From: Vitellaria paradoxa
Lineage: Eukaryota > Streptophyta > Magnoliopsida > Ericales > Sapotaceae
Assembly: GCA_019916065.1 (NCBI GenBank)
Contig: CM034236.1
Span: 22,089,508-22,153,507 of the forward strand
Direction: 5' to 3'
Length of the DNA stretch: 64,000 nt
Each line of letters starts with the position of its first letter. The first letter of the stretch is position 1. Positions 47,797 through 61,200 of this stretch are shown piece after piece. The position numbers and the translations under genes are program-made. The notes beneath the pieces were generated by a model. It did no database searches. It was given only the letters and a program-made list of their open reading frames with translations, and was not told the DNA's origin.

Positions 47797-48550
47797 TAAT
47801 CAATATACCATTAGAAATAATTTTATTCTTATCAAGGCTAGTACGGCAAACTTGTCAAAGAATTAACTAAAATACTAATTCGAATTCTAAATTTTTTTAG
47901 TTACTTGCTACTTGTTAATTTACATGTGATACCTACCTTTGTGACAATAATTTTGATGATTATGTTTAATCTTTAATTTATTGTGAATTATTATTAAATT
48001 TTGTATTGAGATAAAATACTTAAAGTACACGGTATGTGACTGAATAATTTCACTTCGGATTCATCACCCAGGAACATTGCCGGTTATTATTAAAAATGTT
48101 TGATTGCCATACAAGATACCCTTAGAATGCCAAGGGGTGAAAATAAATTAAAGCACTCAGTGCTAAAGTCATTTTTTTTTTTTGGCAATGGGGTGATGGG
48201 TGAGTAGAAATGGCTTTTTAGATGGAGATGGGAACACATGCATTTTATTTGAGAGATGCTCCCTTCTGACCTGGCCAGTCAGGTAGCCGGTCGCGACAGC
48301 TAAGTTTTTGGTGGGTGACATTATCGGAATGCATTGAATGCTAAGCCCGTAAAGTCATTGGTTCCCAAGGTTGAGGGTAAAGGAGGATAGGAGTATGATT
48401 ATCTTAGGATGATTTAGATTAAACTCCTTTACCAAATTTTACTATGACTGGCAACCTCTCTTGTTTATGTATGAATGATGTGTTGGAATTACTTAATTAT
48501 ATTTAGTTTCTCTTGATGAATATTTTATAAAAAAATATATATATGAAACC

Positions 48551-48626
48551 TATATCGCTACGGGGTTTGATCCCGAGACCTTGAAAATCTGAATTTGAGA
48601 TCCCTACCACTGCGACACAGATTTCA
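48551..48626 (-). repeat. Second antisense tRNA-like segment
   Basis: The - strand has TGTCGCAGTGGTAGGG and GGGATCAAACCCC with tRNA-like spacing, about 760 bp from the first such segment in the same LTR. Confidence 0.4.
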
Positions 48627-50024
48627 TTATGATACACACATCAACATTTAACTATTTCTACATGTAAGTAAAATAGTAGTTACGGTGACAGTTTCATCAA
48701 ACCGTTGTAAGTATAATTTATATTATTCAGTTGGGATCTATTGAATTAATTGTTGCCTAAACAGTATGCCATCCAATCACATTCACTGTAGTAGGTTACC
48801 TAATACAGTGTAGTATTACAACCACTGCATATAGGCACCTAAGAGATTTTGATTACTGGGCTTTAGTAGCTCACCCCTTGTAGGAATATTTTTTTCAAGA
48901 TACTAAGTACAGGGATACTGAAGATGAGCTGGAAAGAGATTAATTTCTCTTAAATATTCCATCAGAAGAGTTATCTATTTTTTTTCCTGCACAGAGCTAG
49001 AAGACTTTATTTATTATTGTGGTCTGTAATAATAATTATTGGATGATTGTAATTGTTAAGTTTAGACCTAGTTACTTTATTTGATATGTAATGTTAATCG
49101 CATGGTTGGGACGCTTAGATGACTCTATAATATTATTCTCCATATTTTTTTTGTACCCGGTAGTTGAATCCGATCAAATGATTCAGTCTAAAGATTTATA
49201 AATATTGGTTGGGATAAACTAGGGATTTTGAATACCTTAAATTTTTATTGCAAGTCAACCCCAGTTTGGAGGAAAAAAATTTGGGGTATGACGGCGTGTT
49301 GCTGTCATCTTATTTTTATACCCAAATAAATAATCCCAAGTCACCCTCGGGCATTCAGATTATGAAAATCTGGGGCGTGACATAATATGTTGTAATTTAA
49401 TGTGTATGAATTGATGGAATTTATTCACTATTTATAGGGAGATGGAGGAACCAATTTTCTAATTAGTCATTTAATATTTACCGTCCATCAAAGCAGAATT
49501 TGATTAAGAATCTAACTCACAATCTTTTGCCAATAATAATTTTTTGAATAAATCCTTATCAAATTTGAATTCTTATATGGAATGCTTTAATTAGGACACT
49601 GATTATGGGAATTAAATAGCAATTAATTCTAGTAGTTTCCCACTTCGTCCATATAATAATCCTACAATTATAACTTGATATAGAAAGCGTAAGGCAGGCA
49701 TTGACATTATAATAGTTATCCCAAGGGCTTACCTCAATCAAATAAAGCATTAATGAAAGTTATGGTGATTCCATACTAATTCAAGAGCACGGTTTCTTCC
49801 ATGTACCACGTTACCAATGACTTATTTAATAAGGCCTGTAAGGTGAGTTATTGTTAATGTCCAATAATATCTTTTTGAAAAAATTATTTCTGACACATTA
49901 AACAATTCACATACATGTAAATAATTATTACAAGACAGAAATTTATAAATTTAGAAAATCTTTAATAGATATCAAAACGAAATGTTAAGTAAATAAGTAC
50001 TAAGCAATCCACAAATAAATTAAT

Positions 50025-50606
50025 TTATTTACTATTCTCAAGACCCATCATTTCAGAACACCACACAAATGTCTTTAGAAATAACTTTTTCATAAGTGGA
50101 TCTGCCATGTGAACACTCATACTAATGTGTTCAATTGACATTCATTATTTCTGAACTTCTTTAACAGATAGGTATTTTGACTTAATATGTTTGGTCGCCT
50201 TAGTATACCTATTATTCTTCAAAAAGAAAACTTTTATAACATTATCATAGTAAATTTTAAGGACTTAGAAGTAATATTTATAACTCCTAACCCTGAAGTA
50301 AAATTTTGCAGCCATAATCCATAATTTGTAGATTCAAAGTAAGCAAGAAACTAAGGCTCCATTTGTGGATGATGTAATAACTCTTAGCACTCTCCCATGA
50401 AATAGCCATCTCACGAGGAGAAAAACATAATGAAAAGTGCTCTTCCTGCTATCAACACATCCTCTAACATTTGAGTTTGAATAACCAATCACCTCAAGGT
50501 GATCAATCCTCCTGAATGTGAGCATGTAATTCGTTGTCTCTTGCAAATATCTTAAAACTTTATTTGCGGTTTTTAAATGATCAAGTCTTAGGTTACTTTG
50601 GTATCT
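50025..50606 (-). pseudogene. Copia-C pol, RNase H end
   Basis: Family motifs in order are LDHLKTANKVLRYLQ, HLEVIGYSNSN (RNase H core), CVDSRKSTFHYVFL, then HMADPLMKKLFLKTF and a stop at 50025-50027. These match the C-terminal copia RNase H and tail. The upstream part of the same frame lies across the Mutator-like insertion at 55842 and beyond, and the frame is continuous when that insertion and one target copy are removed. Confidence 0.82.
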
Positions 50607-50719
50607 ATCTAACACGGAAGCGAGGGAGCTGACATTGAGGGTTTGGTATTAGCTCACTAACCTTAAATGTTGGTTGCATGATTGAATCTTTATAATTAAC
50701 CTCAAAATCTTGGCCGCAC

Positions 50720-52400
50720 TGTAATGGTCCAAAAAATTTCTAATTCTTTAATTCTTAATTTTGTAAACTCTAATATATATATATGGTTATATATGGATGG
50801 AAGGGGGGACACGCAACAATGGAATCACGCCCCCTTCCCCCATTTATTCTTTGCCAACAAATCCCCCTATGAATAGTATAATCATTGGGGGCGATGTTAG
50901 CCTAAGCAAGTGGACTACTTGGAGTCCCCCCACATGTAATAGGACACCACTATACATATAGGATGGTGGCATGGTGTTATGGGACACACTAGAAAGCGGG
51001 GGGAAAAAAAGAAAGAAGAGAGAGAGAGAGATTAGAAGCCAAACCTAAATTAATTCATAAGTCTTCTAATTAAACTCGTTCCTCACGTGCCTACGCTATC
51101 CGATTCAGAAAAAGAGATCTGATTTATGCACACGACGAATTTCTGGTTTCCAACGAGGTAGGAAATTGATGTATTATTTATACTTTTTGTAACGTTTGCT
51201 TTGGTAGAAAATAACCACAAAATTAATTTTAGGCACGTTCTTAAAGAAAAATATTAGCTTTTTAGACCAAACTAATTTTTCTTGGTAACCATAACTCCCT
51301 GGGTTGGCCGATTTTATTCCCTTTTTGGCTCTTAAATTTTATAAATAATAATCTATAAATATATAATATTTTTTGAGGTATAAATATAAGTCAAAATTTT
51401 ATATGTTATTAAATTAATATTAAGCTTTACAACTGAATATTCAATGACACCAAAATTCTGATTAGTCTTTCTTTAATTTACTACTCAGTGCTGAGAATTG
51501 CTATGTTATGTTATGTGTTTGTTGCGAGACACATAGCAATTAAAAACAAATGGATTGTAATGGCAATAGAAGTATGGAATTGTAGAAGTTCACAAACATT
51601 ATCCCTAAATTTTAATAGGAGAAAAGTGAAACCTATGAAAATGTTGACTATGGGGAATTTGAGGATACTATATAAAATAGAGAGGGTCAAGAGATACCCT
51701 TAGATTGAAAACCTTTAACCTGCGCTGGGTCGGGTAATCGTGCCCATGAACTATAAACGTTGACGCAGGAGTGCTTCGCGACCCGTATATATATACAAAT
51801 TGGCGATATTTTGGACTACCATTTTGTTTGTGAGACAATCTTGCAGAGTATCCTTCCCCACCTTGGGAAAGAAAATAATAATATAAAGAAAGATTGATAA
51901 GAGAAATAAAAGTTAGAATTAATGTTGTCCTATTCAACAATGTATGGATGTATTTGGTGATTTCCTGCTATATTCATTGTTTTTATGTGATTCCTAAAAA
52001 GCATTATAAAAAGTATATTTCTATACATTGCGAGCACATGTAACTTAGTGCTCACGTCCCTACAGATTGTATTGCGAGTGCGGAGCCCAAGACTTAGAAG
52101 GGCCGACATAGCCGTTAAACCTTACAGTCGTATTGAATAGTTTTTATATGTAATGATTTCAAAAGTTTGATGTATACAAAAAAATCGCGTTATAAATAAG
52201 TACTTTTTATGTTGTCCAGTTTTGGTTTAAGACTAGGTGTGCATTTTATTATGACAGTAATCAGCTCTATTGTCTGTATTAATGAATGGAATGGTCAGGA
52301 ATTCTAAAAAGATAAATGGCGAGATTATAATGAGTTAGGTGCATTAAAATTTACATTCTAAACTCATCCCTTGAGATCACAGGATTTTGGGGTTATGACA
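50720..52400. mobile_element. Solo LTR in the left TIR of the Mutator-like element
   Basis: 1.68 kb, starting TGTAATGGTCC and ending GGGTTATGACA. Perfect CGCAC target duplication at 50715-50719 and 52401-52405. The TIR continues on both sides. Confidence 0.92.
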
Positions 52401-52769
52401 CGCACCTTTTTTCACTCGTGAACTACAAAAGTAGTCAAATCAATCCAACATTTCTTTTTTTTTTTCCTATTTTTGCTAGAACGTGGTTCAAATAATAAAA
52501 ATATTTTTTAGTTATTGAGTGATAAATTAATTATATTGAATATTAAAATATTTAAAAATAAATTTTATTAACATAATTTAAAATATTATAATAAAAATTT
52601 TGTTATAAATGTAATTTAAAAATATTTTTACATATTTTGAAATAAATATTTTTAAAATATTTAAAAATAAAATTTATCAATATAATTTAAAATACTATAA
52701 TAAAAATTCACCTATTAAAGGATTTTTATTGAACTGGATTTTTAAAAAATGATTTGAAATTGTCTAATT

Positions 52770-53346
52770 TTTTAAATAAAAATCTAATTCAATTAACTTA
52801 TTAAAATATTTTTATTTTTACCATAGGAAAGTACTTAAGAATAAGCTATTCCCTTTCAAAATTTTTAAATATTATTTCTATTTTAGAAAATTAAATAATA
52901 CTGATAAATTATTTCTTTTTAGAGATTTTAATAAAAAATTTGCAATTGTCTACCTTGTAAATAAGGATTCAATTCAATCGACTTATCAAAATATTTTTAT
53001 TTTTATCATAAGAAAGTACCTAAGAATAAGTTATTCTCTTTCAAAATTTTTAAATATTATACTATTTTAAAAAATAAATTATACTAATAATCCAATTCAA
53101 TCAATTTATTAAAATATTTTTATTTTATCATAAGAAAGAACTTAAAAATAAATTATTCTCTTTCAAATTTTTTTAAATAGAAAATTTTTTAAATATTATT
53201 TTATATTTTAAAAAATTAAATTATACTGATAAATTATTTCTTTTTTAGATTTTTTAATAAGCAAAATTTGCAATTTTCTACTTTTTAAACAAAAATTCAA
53301 TTCAATCAACTTATTAAAAAAATTATTTTTACCATAAGAAAGTACT
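52770..53346. repeat. AT-rich tandem array, unit about 180 bp
   Basis: Successive diverged units share 'caattcaat-aacttattaaaa', 'accataagaaagtactt', 'aataagttattctctttc' and a 'gataaattatttctttt' strand. The array resumes after the solo LTR at 55261. Confidence 0.7.
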
Positions 53347-54058
53347 TGTGATGATCCATATTTTAATTTTTTTGCTTTGATTATTTTTCTAATAAATATT
53401 TAATTTAGCGGTAAGAAATTTGATTGATTTAAAATTTTGAGACATTAATTAAAAGTCTAGTTGTTGTGGACGCACGGGCTGTGTAAGATTTTTTTTTTTT
53501 TTGTATTTAAATATGTTTGTGAATTCTAAATTTGTAGTATGATTTTAATTTATTACGATAAGTTATATTAATTATTTCAAGATGAAAAAAAATAAGCTAA
53601 AGCTACTATCAAATACATGTGTATGTGTGATGTGTTTAAGATGATTAGTTTATGTATATGGAGTATGCATATTGTATAATAATAATTATTATAATATATA
53701 ACTAGTGGTTAATTTAGAATTGAGGTGCAGCTTAGAAAACGTGAATTAAATATCCTATTTCCATTTGAACTCTTAACAACCTTATAAAATGCATATATGA
53801 TGTATAACGATAATAAAATTAATAATATTACATTATATAATATAGAGGCAATCAATTGATTAATTGGCCAGATTAAAAAAAATGTGATGTTAGGATTCTT
53901 TTTGCTTTGGAATCCTATTTCATTTGAAAGTTTGAATAAGTTATGAATGCATTAAAATAAAAAAAAATAAATAAGAAGATGCGGTTAGTTCATAGGGTTG
54001 AAAAAGGTGAAGTATCCTAATATCTTCTGAATTCCAAAACCCACTAGATAACTTAAGA

Positions 54059-54103
<45 letters not shown>

Positions 54104-55260
54104 GTATATGTATACTTATTAGCATGCTGTATGCTAGAGTTTGAAAAAAAAAAAGAAAAGAAAGAAAAAAAAGGGGGGAAGAATAGAAGAGAGCAGCAGC
54201 TCAGTATTGTCATTTTGCCAACAAGTTTGCATAGTTGGAAGACAGAGTTTCTGATTTTTTTCAGATTTAATTTGATGGTAAGGGTGAAGTTAAATAAAAA
54301 TTAAATTTATTATGTGTGATCTAAATTGATGAATTTCTATGACTATTTGGTTTATTATTGTATAATTAATTATATGATTGTAGTTATCTTGCGAATAAAA
54401 AAGTAGGTATAAATTGATTTTGATTTTGAAAAATTAAAATTAAGCTGGTACAAAAATTTTAATTTATTAAATTTTGTGTTGTATTATGGAACCTTAAATA
54501 AGGAAAAGAAATATTTTTAAAGGATAATTTGAATTTGAATTAAATTAATTATTTATTCATTGATTTTATGATTTTGATTTTTGGTTGAGATAGCTATCAG
54601 GATAAATAGACGGTATTGAAAGCTCCGCTAGTTAGAAGACTAGGAACCCGCACAGAGTTGATTATCGTATCCAGTATGTTAGTAACCTATGAAGTGTAAT
54701 TGAATTGATATTTTTAGTATCCTATCGCTGAGGCATAAGTTGACCAGGTAGCAGTACCTAACCCAATAGTTAAGATCGTGGTTTTGTTGAAATAATTTTT
54801 TATTTCGTGTCCAAAATATTTAAATTTAGATATTTTTTATATGTGATATATGTTGACATTGTACGTTAGAGATTCATGCTAGGACATCCGTGCATGATTT
54901 ATTTAATTTTTATTTTTTTCAGGCGCTAGTGGATTTTTTTTTCAAATTGTGGTAAGCCCCTATAGCTATAGATGCAGATGTAAGTATTGGACTGGATAAT
55001 AGTCGTAATGGGACCGGCTAGGAGGAGTGAAACGCCGAGTAGTTTATTAATTATATTTTAGAAAGAGAAGTGTTTGATTACTTGAAATATTTTTTTTTTA
55101 TTATTTGTTGGTTGAATTGGTTATTGTATAAGTCTCGGTTTGGGAGATTAGGATGAAATTTTATTTTATATCTAAGTTTAGAGGTTTTTAGTAAAGCATG
55201 TTTGGCTCTGATTAGTTCCAATATAGTTTTGGTGATCTATGATGGTTTTGGGGCGTGACA
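53347..55260. mobile_element. Solo LTR in the core of the Mutator-like element
   Basis: 1.9 kb, starting TGTGATGATCC and ending GGGGCGTGACA. The flanks gtact (53342-53346) and gtttt (55261-55265) are a worn target duplication. The inference is supported because the interrupted array unit normally reads agtacttaag at this point. It contains an AT dinucleotide run at 54061-54100. Confidence 0.78.
54061..54100. repeat. AT dinucleotide microsatellite
   Basis: Twenty uninterrupted AT units. Confidence 0.97.
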
Positions 55261-55841
55261 GTTTTCAAGAACAGGTCACTCTCCTTTTTGAAATTTTTTA
55301 AATATTATTTTTATTTAAAAAAATTAAATTATACTGATAAATTATTTGTTTTTTTAGAATTTTTTAATAAGCAAATAGGCGTTATTACTTGAATTTTTGA
55401 AAAATTTTACAATAGCTAAATTTTTATGATGGTATTTTAAATTATATTGATAAATTTTATTTCTAAATATTTAAAAAATATTTTTAAATTATATTAATAA
55501 TTGAAATTTTTAATATAATATTTTAAATTATATTAATAAATTTTATTTTTAAATATTTTAATATTCAATATAACTAATTTATCACTCAATAACTAAAAAA
55601 TATTTTTATTATTTGAGCCACATTCCAACAAAAGCTCTAAAAAAAAATATTGGATTAATTTGACTGTCTTTGCAATTCACGCATTGAAAGTATAAAAAGA
55701 AGCCTTTGCAGTTTAGGTGTAAAGAAAAGTGTGGTCACGATTTGGAGGTTACTTATAAAAATTCAATTGTGCAGCCAACGTTTAATATTAGCAAGCTAAC
55801 ACCAAGCTCTCAATGTTATCTCCCATGCTTCCATCTAACAC

Positions 55842-58200
55842 TCCAATAATAAAACTAATATCTGACCTGATGCAAACTTGTGTATGTATCAAACTCCTAT
55901 CAATAGAAGTATAAGGAATATTTTTTTATTTTTTTACATTTCAATTCATTTTGGGAATATTAATTTAAGCTGAACTGATCTCCTTTTGAATTGTAATAAC
56001 GGTGGAACCACAATTATGCATATTAAATATTTCAAAAACTTTATTAATATAGACTTTATGAGATAATCCTAACAATCCACGTGAATTATCTCAGAATATT
56101 TTTATTCTTATCACAAAGGTTGCCTCTTTCATGTCTTTCATTTCAAAATTTTTTAAAAGAAATCCCTAATTCCCTATGGTAAACCAATGTTACTGTTAAC
56201 TATAAGTATGTTATCCACATATGGTATTAAAAATAGAAATTTACTCCCATTGGCATATGGTACTAAATAGGGAAGTCAAAATTACCTGTACCCGATGGGT
56301 ACTAGCTTCACCTGCCCTATTTGGGAAGGGTATGAGAATATTAGTAGCAGGAACGATGGGCATGGGGATTTTAAGATGTTATCCGATCAGGTACAGTGAC
56401 GGGATGGGTATAATCATCTCCACCTCGCCCTGTGCAAGTTTAAATACTTATTTATTAATATATATATATATATTTTATTTAATATATATAATATTTTATA
56501 ATATTTATTTTTTATATATAATATATAATTTATAATGGTTGATATGTTTGGCAAGTAAACGGGGACAGGTACCGGGAATCTATTACTTATTGGGGATGAG
56601 TATGAGGAAAATTTTTATACCCAAAACGGGAATAGGCAATGGTATTGCAAAACGGGGATGGGAAAGGATATTACTAAACGAGGACAAGGTCATACCCACC
56701 CCATTCCGCCCGTTTGACATCCTTAGTACTAAAAATAGAAATTTACTCCAACTGGACTTAGGTAGATACATCGATTAACAGTGTTTTTCTTAAACCTAAA
56801 TGAAGTAATAGCATCATGATACTTGAGATACCATTGTTGAAAAGTTTGTTTAAATCCATATATCGACTTTTTTAACAGATAGGTCATATTTTCTTTTCCT
56901 TCTCTTATGAAGCCTTCTAATTGTGCCATATAGAAAACTTTTTCTCAACTCCCATTTAAGAAGACAGTATTTACATCTGGCTGGTATAGTTCTAGATCAA
57001 ACTGAACTACTGGTGCTGAAATGATTCTTAAAAAATCCTTCTTTAATGCAAAATAAAAGGTATCATTATAATCAATGCCCTTTTATAGATTAAAACTTTT
57101 GACTACAAGTTTAGCTTTATGTCATTCGATATTACCCTTTGAATCGCATTTGGTTTTAAAAACACATTTACACTCAACTCTTTTTTGTCCTTCAGGCAAT
57201 TCAACCAACTTCCAAACCTTATTGAAGTTCATATATTTTATCTTATCATTCATGGCATTAATCAATTTGGTAAAATCATTACTATTAATGACTTCTGAAT
57301 ATGTAATCGAATCATCAGTATCCCCAACATTATACTTATATTCTTGTAAATACACCACATATTTATTTGAAATAATAGATCTCCTATTTTTATGAGATCT
57401 TCTTGAACTTACTTTCTGTTATACATCTATATCAAAGTCATTGGTTATAATCTCATTATAAGAAATTTTAGGTTATTGATTATTTATTTGTTGTTCATTA
57501 TTATTGATTATATCAACATCATTAGGAACAACACTAAAATCTATATTCTTTTAATTTTTCTGAATACCCAATTAGGAAACAAGTAATTGTTATGGGATCC
57601 AATTTATTTTTATATGGATTATAGATTCTTGTTTTTGCTAAGTAACCCCAAATATACAAATATCTTAAACTTGGTTTTCATTATTTCTATAGTTCAAAAG
57701 ATGTATTTGGAACTGCCTTACTAGGAATCCTATTTAGGATATACACAACAGTTTTAAGAGCATGCATCCACAAAGATATAGGTAACTTTGTATTACTTAT
57801 TATGCCCCTAATCATATCCATATGTGTACGATTGTGCATTTCAACTACACCATTCTACCAAGGTTTACTTGACATTGTGTATTATTCGCAAATACATAAA
57901 CATTTAAGGAGTTTAACAAAAGATCCACATATATCTGTATGTATTGTTTCTAGAAGTTAGGTACTTCTTGTAACTCATTTCTTGTTATGTTTGATCTGTT
58001 TACCTTTAATACAGTTCACACACATACCAAAATTAGCCCAATCCAAATTTAAGAAAATTCTTTCCTTTATTATTCTTTTCGTTCCTCTCCTGGATATGTG
58101 CGCTAATCTTTTGTGCCACAAATAAGATAAGTGCTCATTAGATGAACACATTAGTTCCAATATTATGAAGCAAAGTACAGAGACATTTAGAGAAAAAAAA
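55842..58200 (-). pseudogene. Copia-C pol: integrase and reverse transcriptase remnants
   Basis: Reading leftwards, the integrase head has HLSYLWHKRLAHIS (about 58120). Next come the RT start (VWKLVELPEGQKRV, about 57190), EGFIREGKEN and KKSIYGFKQTFQQWYLKYHD (about 56830), and the segment before RNase H ending at 55842. These are RT landmarks of a copia lineage different from Copia-B. Frequent stops and frameshifts. A hAT MITE lies inside at 56268-56725. Confidence 0.8.
56268..56725. mobile_element. hAT-type MITE, copy 2
   Basis: Termini TAGGGAAGTCAA and TTTGACATCCTTA are related to copy 1 at 9359. Perfect 8-bp target duplication GTACTAAA at 56260-56267 and 56726-56733. The ends carry the same cgggtac/cggggat-type arrays and an AT-rich core. 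It lies in the Copia-C RT region. Confidence 0.9.
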
Positions 58201-61200
58201 GTTTAAGGGTAACTTGATTTAAGCCATTCCCCAAAAATTCAGAACTAGCAAGGCAAAATTTTTAAACAAACTGAAAGTGTTATTATTGAATTCAAGTGAA
58301 AAACCACTAGTAGTAAGTGAAAGGTTTCAATGTTTCAACTGGGCTTCTGGTCCTTATTATAAAGGATCTCTACATTGAGTTTAAAACATGTGTATTTGAA
58401 CCAGAATCAATCCACCAAATATTAGAAGGAACATTAATTAGATTTGATTTGAAACATACTAAAGCCATAAGTTTACCCTTCTTTTTGAATCATTCCTTAT
58501 GTTTTAATCAGTCTTTCTGAAAAGTGTCCACTTTTTTGCAGAAGTGGCACTTATCATTTTTCTTTTCCTTCTTAGAGGCAGGTTGATCAAATCCATCCAG
58601 CTTGAATTATCCACGCTTAATGCCTTTTCCAGCTTTCTTCTTTCCAGCTCATTCTTTCACCATTGGATGCGCCATATGGCCATTTTGCTGCTGAAGTCTT
58701 CCTTTTACTTGAACCAACGTACTTTGCAGTCTATTTACTGTCACGTCCCGGATCTTGTGAACCTAAGAAGTAAGTGAATAATCATACCATGCATAGATCA
58801 CCAACATCTTGATTAGAGCAATGTCACCACCCTAGAGCAGCATTCATAAAAACCAGTAATAATAGATTAAAGATAAACTATGCCTCAGCCAAGCCAGGCC
58901 ACCATGCTCCAAACACTTCCCACAAAAATAAATGAACATAGGCCTTATGGCTTTTACAACCCATTTGAATAAACTCCAAAGCTAAATAATTATTACAATC
59001 CCGAATATCAAGTAAAACTTAAGAAATTAAAATGCAAATGTTGACACTAGCAAATCAACTTCTAATTCAAACAATACTGATATAAGACTTATGATTAGGA
59101 CCTATAGCACAATCTATGGGGACGAGGGCACCAGCCATATGTGCCCACAAAGCATAATACTAATATATATGATATAAAAAGAATTAAATAATTTATAATC
59201 TTATTAAAATAACATCAATAGATTATAAGCCATTGAATAACTAAATCAATATACTATAAGAAACATCAGTAATCAGAGAATCACATTAATAATAATGAAA
59301 TTATTAACTTTGTTATGTTCCTTTATCATTATTAAAATCATCATATCACATCATCATGGGGTGGATACTAATAATGTCATTTCTATGGCCAACACCTAAT
59401 GAAAGCGAATAACCAAACACGTTTTATCTGTGGTACATGACCATAGGCAATGATAAGACTAAAATCATAACTGTCAAATTGTAGGCTATTAATTTACTGG
59501 CATGAATACCAAGCCATGCACAGGTTCTAGGTCTTATTCACATCTTATTCATGTTCTCATCTTCTATCATCAAAGATTCTTTGGTATTATAACCAAATCA
59601 TTTATTCAACAAATACTGATACAACACAATCATACATATTATTCAACAAATAAATTCTCATTTAACAAGCTTTAAACAATTATTATTATCATATAGAATC
59701 ATATTAGATCAAATAGGTTCAAGGTTTGGGAAATTGTTTCAATTTATAATGAAAAATGACTAAATTAAACATTCTAGACCAATGACGGCTGCCCCGGCCT
59801 AAAGAAGTTGTGTGCCCAAGGCTTAGGCAGTGTTGATACTCTACTTCGTTTCTCTTATGAGTTCTTACTTTTGTTCCCAATTAAGTCCATTTTAAAGCAA
59901 AATGCTGGATTTTTTTTTTTTTTTTTGTTTCACATAGCACCACAAAGTTTATATAAGCTCAACAGTATATTTATTTCAAGGTTTCATCAACTATGGCTTG
60001 AGTTATAAATCCACATCCATTTTTTATCCACAAACATATGCACAACACAAATTTTTCTCAGCAACAAATTCACATTTCTTCACTTTAAATTTGTCAAAAG
60101 CTACTTAAAAACTTCCACATACTGAATGTATAAGTAAAATGCAAGAGTGTCCCTACCTCAACTAAAAAACCGAAGAAAACTATGAACTATAGGAAGTTAG
60201 TAACTTAACGACGAAACCCAGAAAACTTCATATACTCAATACCTCAAACTGTTGATCCCAACATCAAGATTTTTATATTGTTGTGTTCAGAATGGATCTA
60301 ATTTCATTATTATAAGTTTAATCTGAAAATGGCATAGGTTTGATACACTTACTGATTGTCGTTGCTTAGTAGCTCTCTTGGTATCTGTTTCTCTCTTTCT
60401 CCGAACAAACAAATATACATACATATACCATAATATATATTAGACCATTCTCAGAGTGTAGGTTGCTGCAGCAACCTATCCTTCTCTTTCTTATTTCTTA
60501 TTTTCAGCTTAGACCTAAGAACAAAATGACAAAAGAAGCAGCGTGGTAAAATCAACTGGCCAACATTCAAAAGCCTATGTCATCCTTGGCTAGTGCTCAG
60601 CTCTCCTTAGGCGTGCACTTGAGAAGGCGTCGTTGTGCACCGGGACCTTCCCCTTTGGGCCCATATTGGTATTTTGGACATCTTAGGCCCAAACTCCTCA
60701 ACCCAGCTTCTTTTCATTTATAATATAGGCCTACATAGCCAAGTTCAACCCAAGTAAATTTTATTTCCTTTCTATTTCATCAAAGATATCTCCAAAATTA
60801 CATAATTATAAAAATTGGAATTTATTATCATTAACAGTGTTATAATTGATATGAAAAGGTCTATATTATGAAGGTAAATCAGTTTAGTCATAAGTTTTTC
60901 CAATAAGTGATTTGTTAGCAAATATAAAGTGTTCTTTAACATAATTAAGATATTGTTTAGCATTCTTTTTCTCAGGGAGAGATGTTTTAATGTTTTGCAG
61001 CAATGGTCATGCGCAGAAACATTAAGCTCAATCCGTTAGATGTAAACCATACCACATAAGTGGCTCACTCAGTCTTACTGCTTTTGTTAGTAATGGTAGC
61101 AAGTCTACCAACAAGAAGACACATATTAAGTTCTAGAACCCCAAATTGAACTGATCTTGCTTACGCCACTTAGAAAAATTAGCACCATTAGATCTAGGGG

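Larger units (their letters stand above)
45567..49382 (+). mobile_element. Long solo LTR (3.8 kb) in the Copia-C 3' LTR
   Basis: It begins TGTAATAACC and ends GGGGCGTGACA, with a perfect TAATA target duplication at 45562-45566 and 49383-49387. No coding region or second LTR copy is visible inside, so it is read as one very long LTR of a gypsy-type family. A near-copy of the LTR end (TTTGGGGTATGAC, about 49278-49290) lies 90 bp before the true end. Two antisense tRNA-like segments lie inside. Confidence 0.8.
50616..55832. mobile_element. Mutator-like element with long TIRs, carrying two solo LTRs
   Basis: A perfect 9-bp target duplication ATCTAACAC lies at 50607-50615 and 55833-55841, the length typical of Mutator-like elements. 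The termini are inverted (GGAAGCGAGGGAG against CTCCCATGCTTCC), and the inverted match extends about 400 bp inwards. The left arm is 50616-50719 plus about 52406-52720, interrupted by a solo LTR; the right arm is about 55832-55410. Without the two solo LTRs it is about 1.6 kb and has no transposase, so it is non-autonomous. It sits in the Copia-C pol gene. Confidence 0.9.

Noticed and set aside
47722..48626. Possible antisense tRNA genes in the long solo LTR
   Set aside because: Box-like motifs only. No complete cloverleaf could be drawn by eye.
53941..54213. Frame encoding an isoleucine-tyrosine run
   Set aside because: Generated by the AT microsatellite at 54061-54100.
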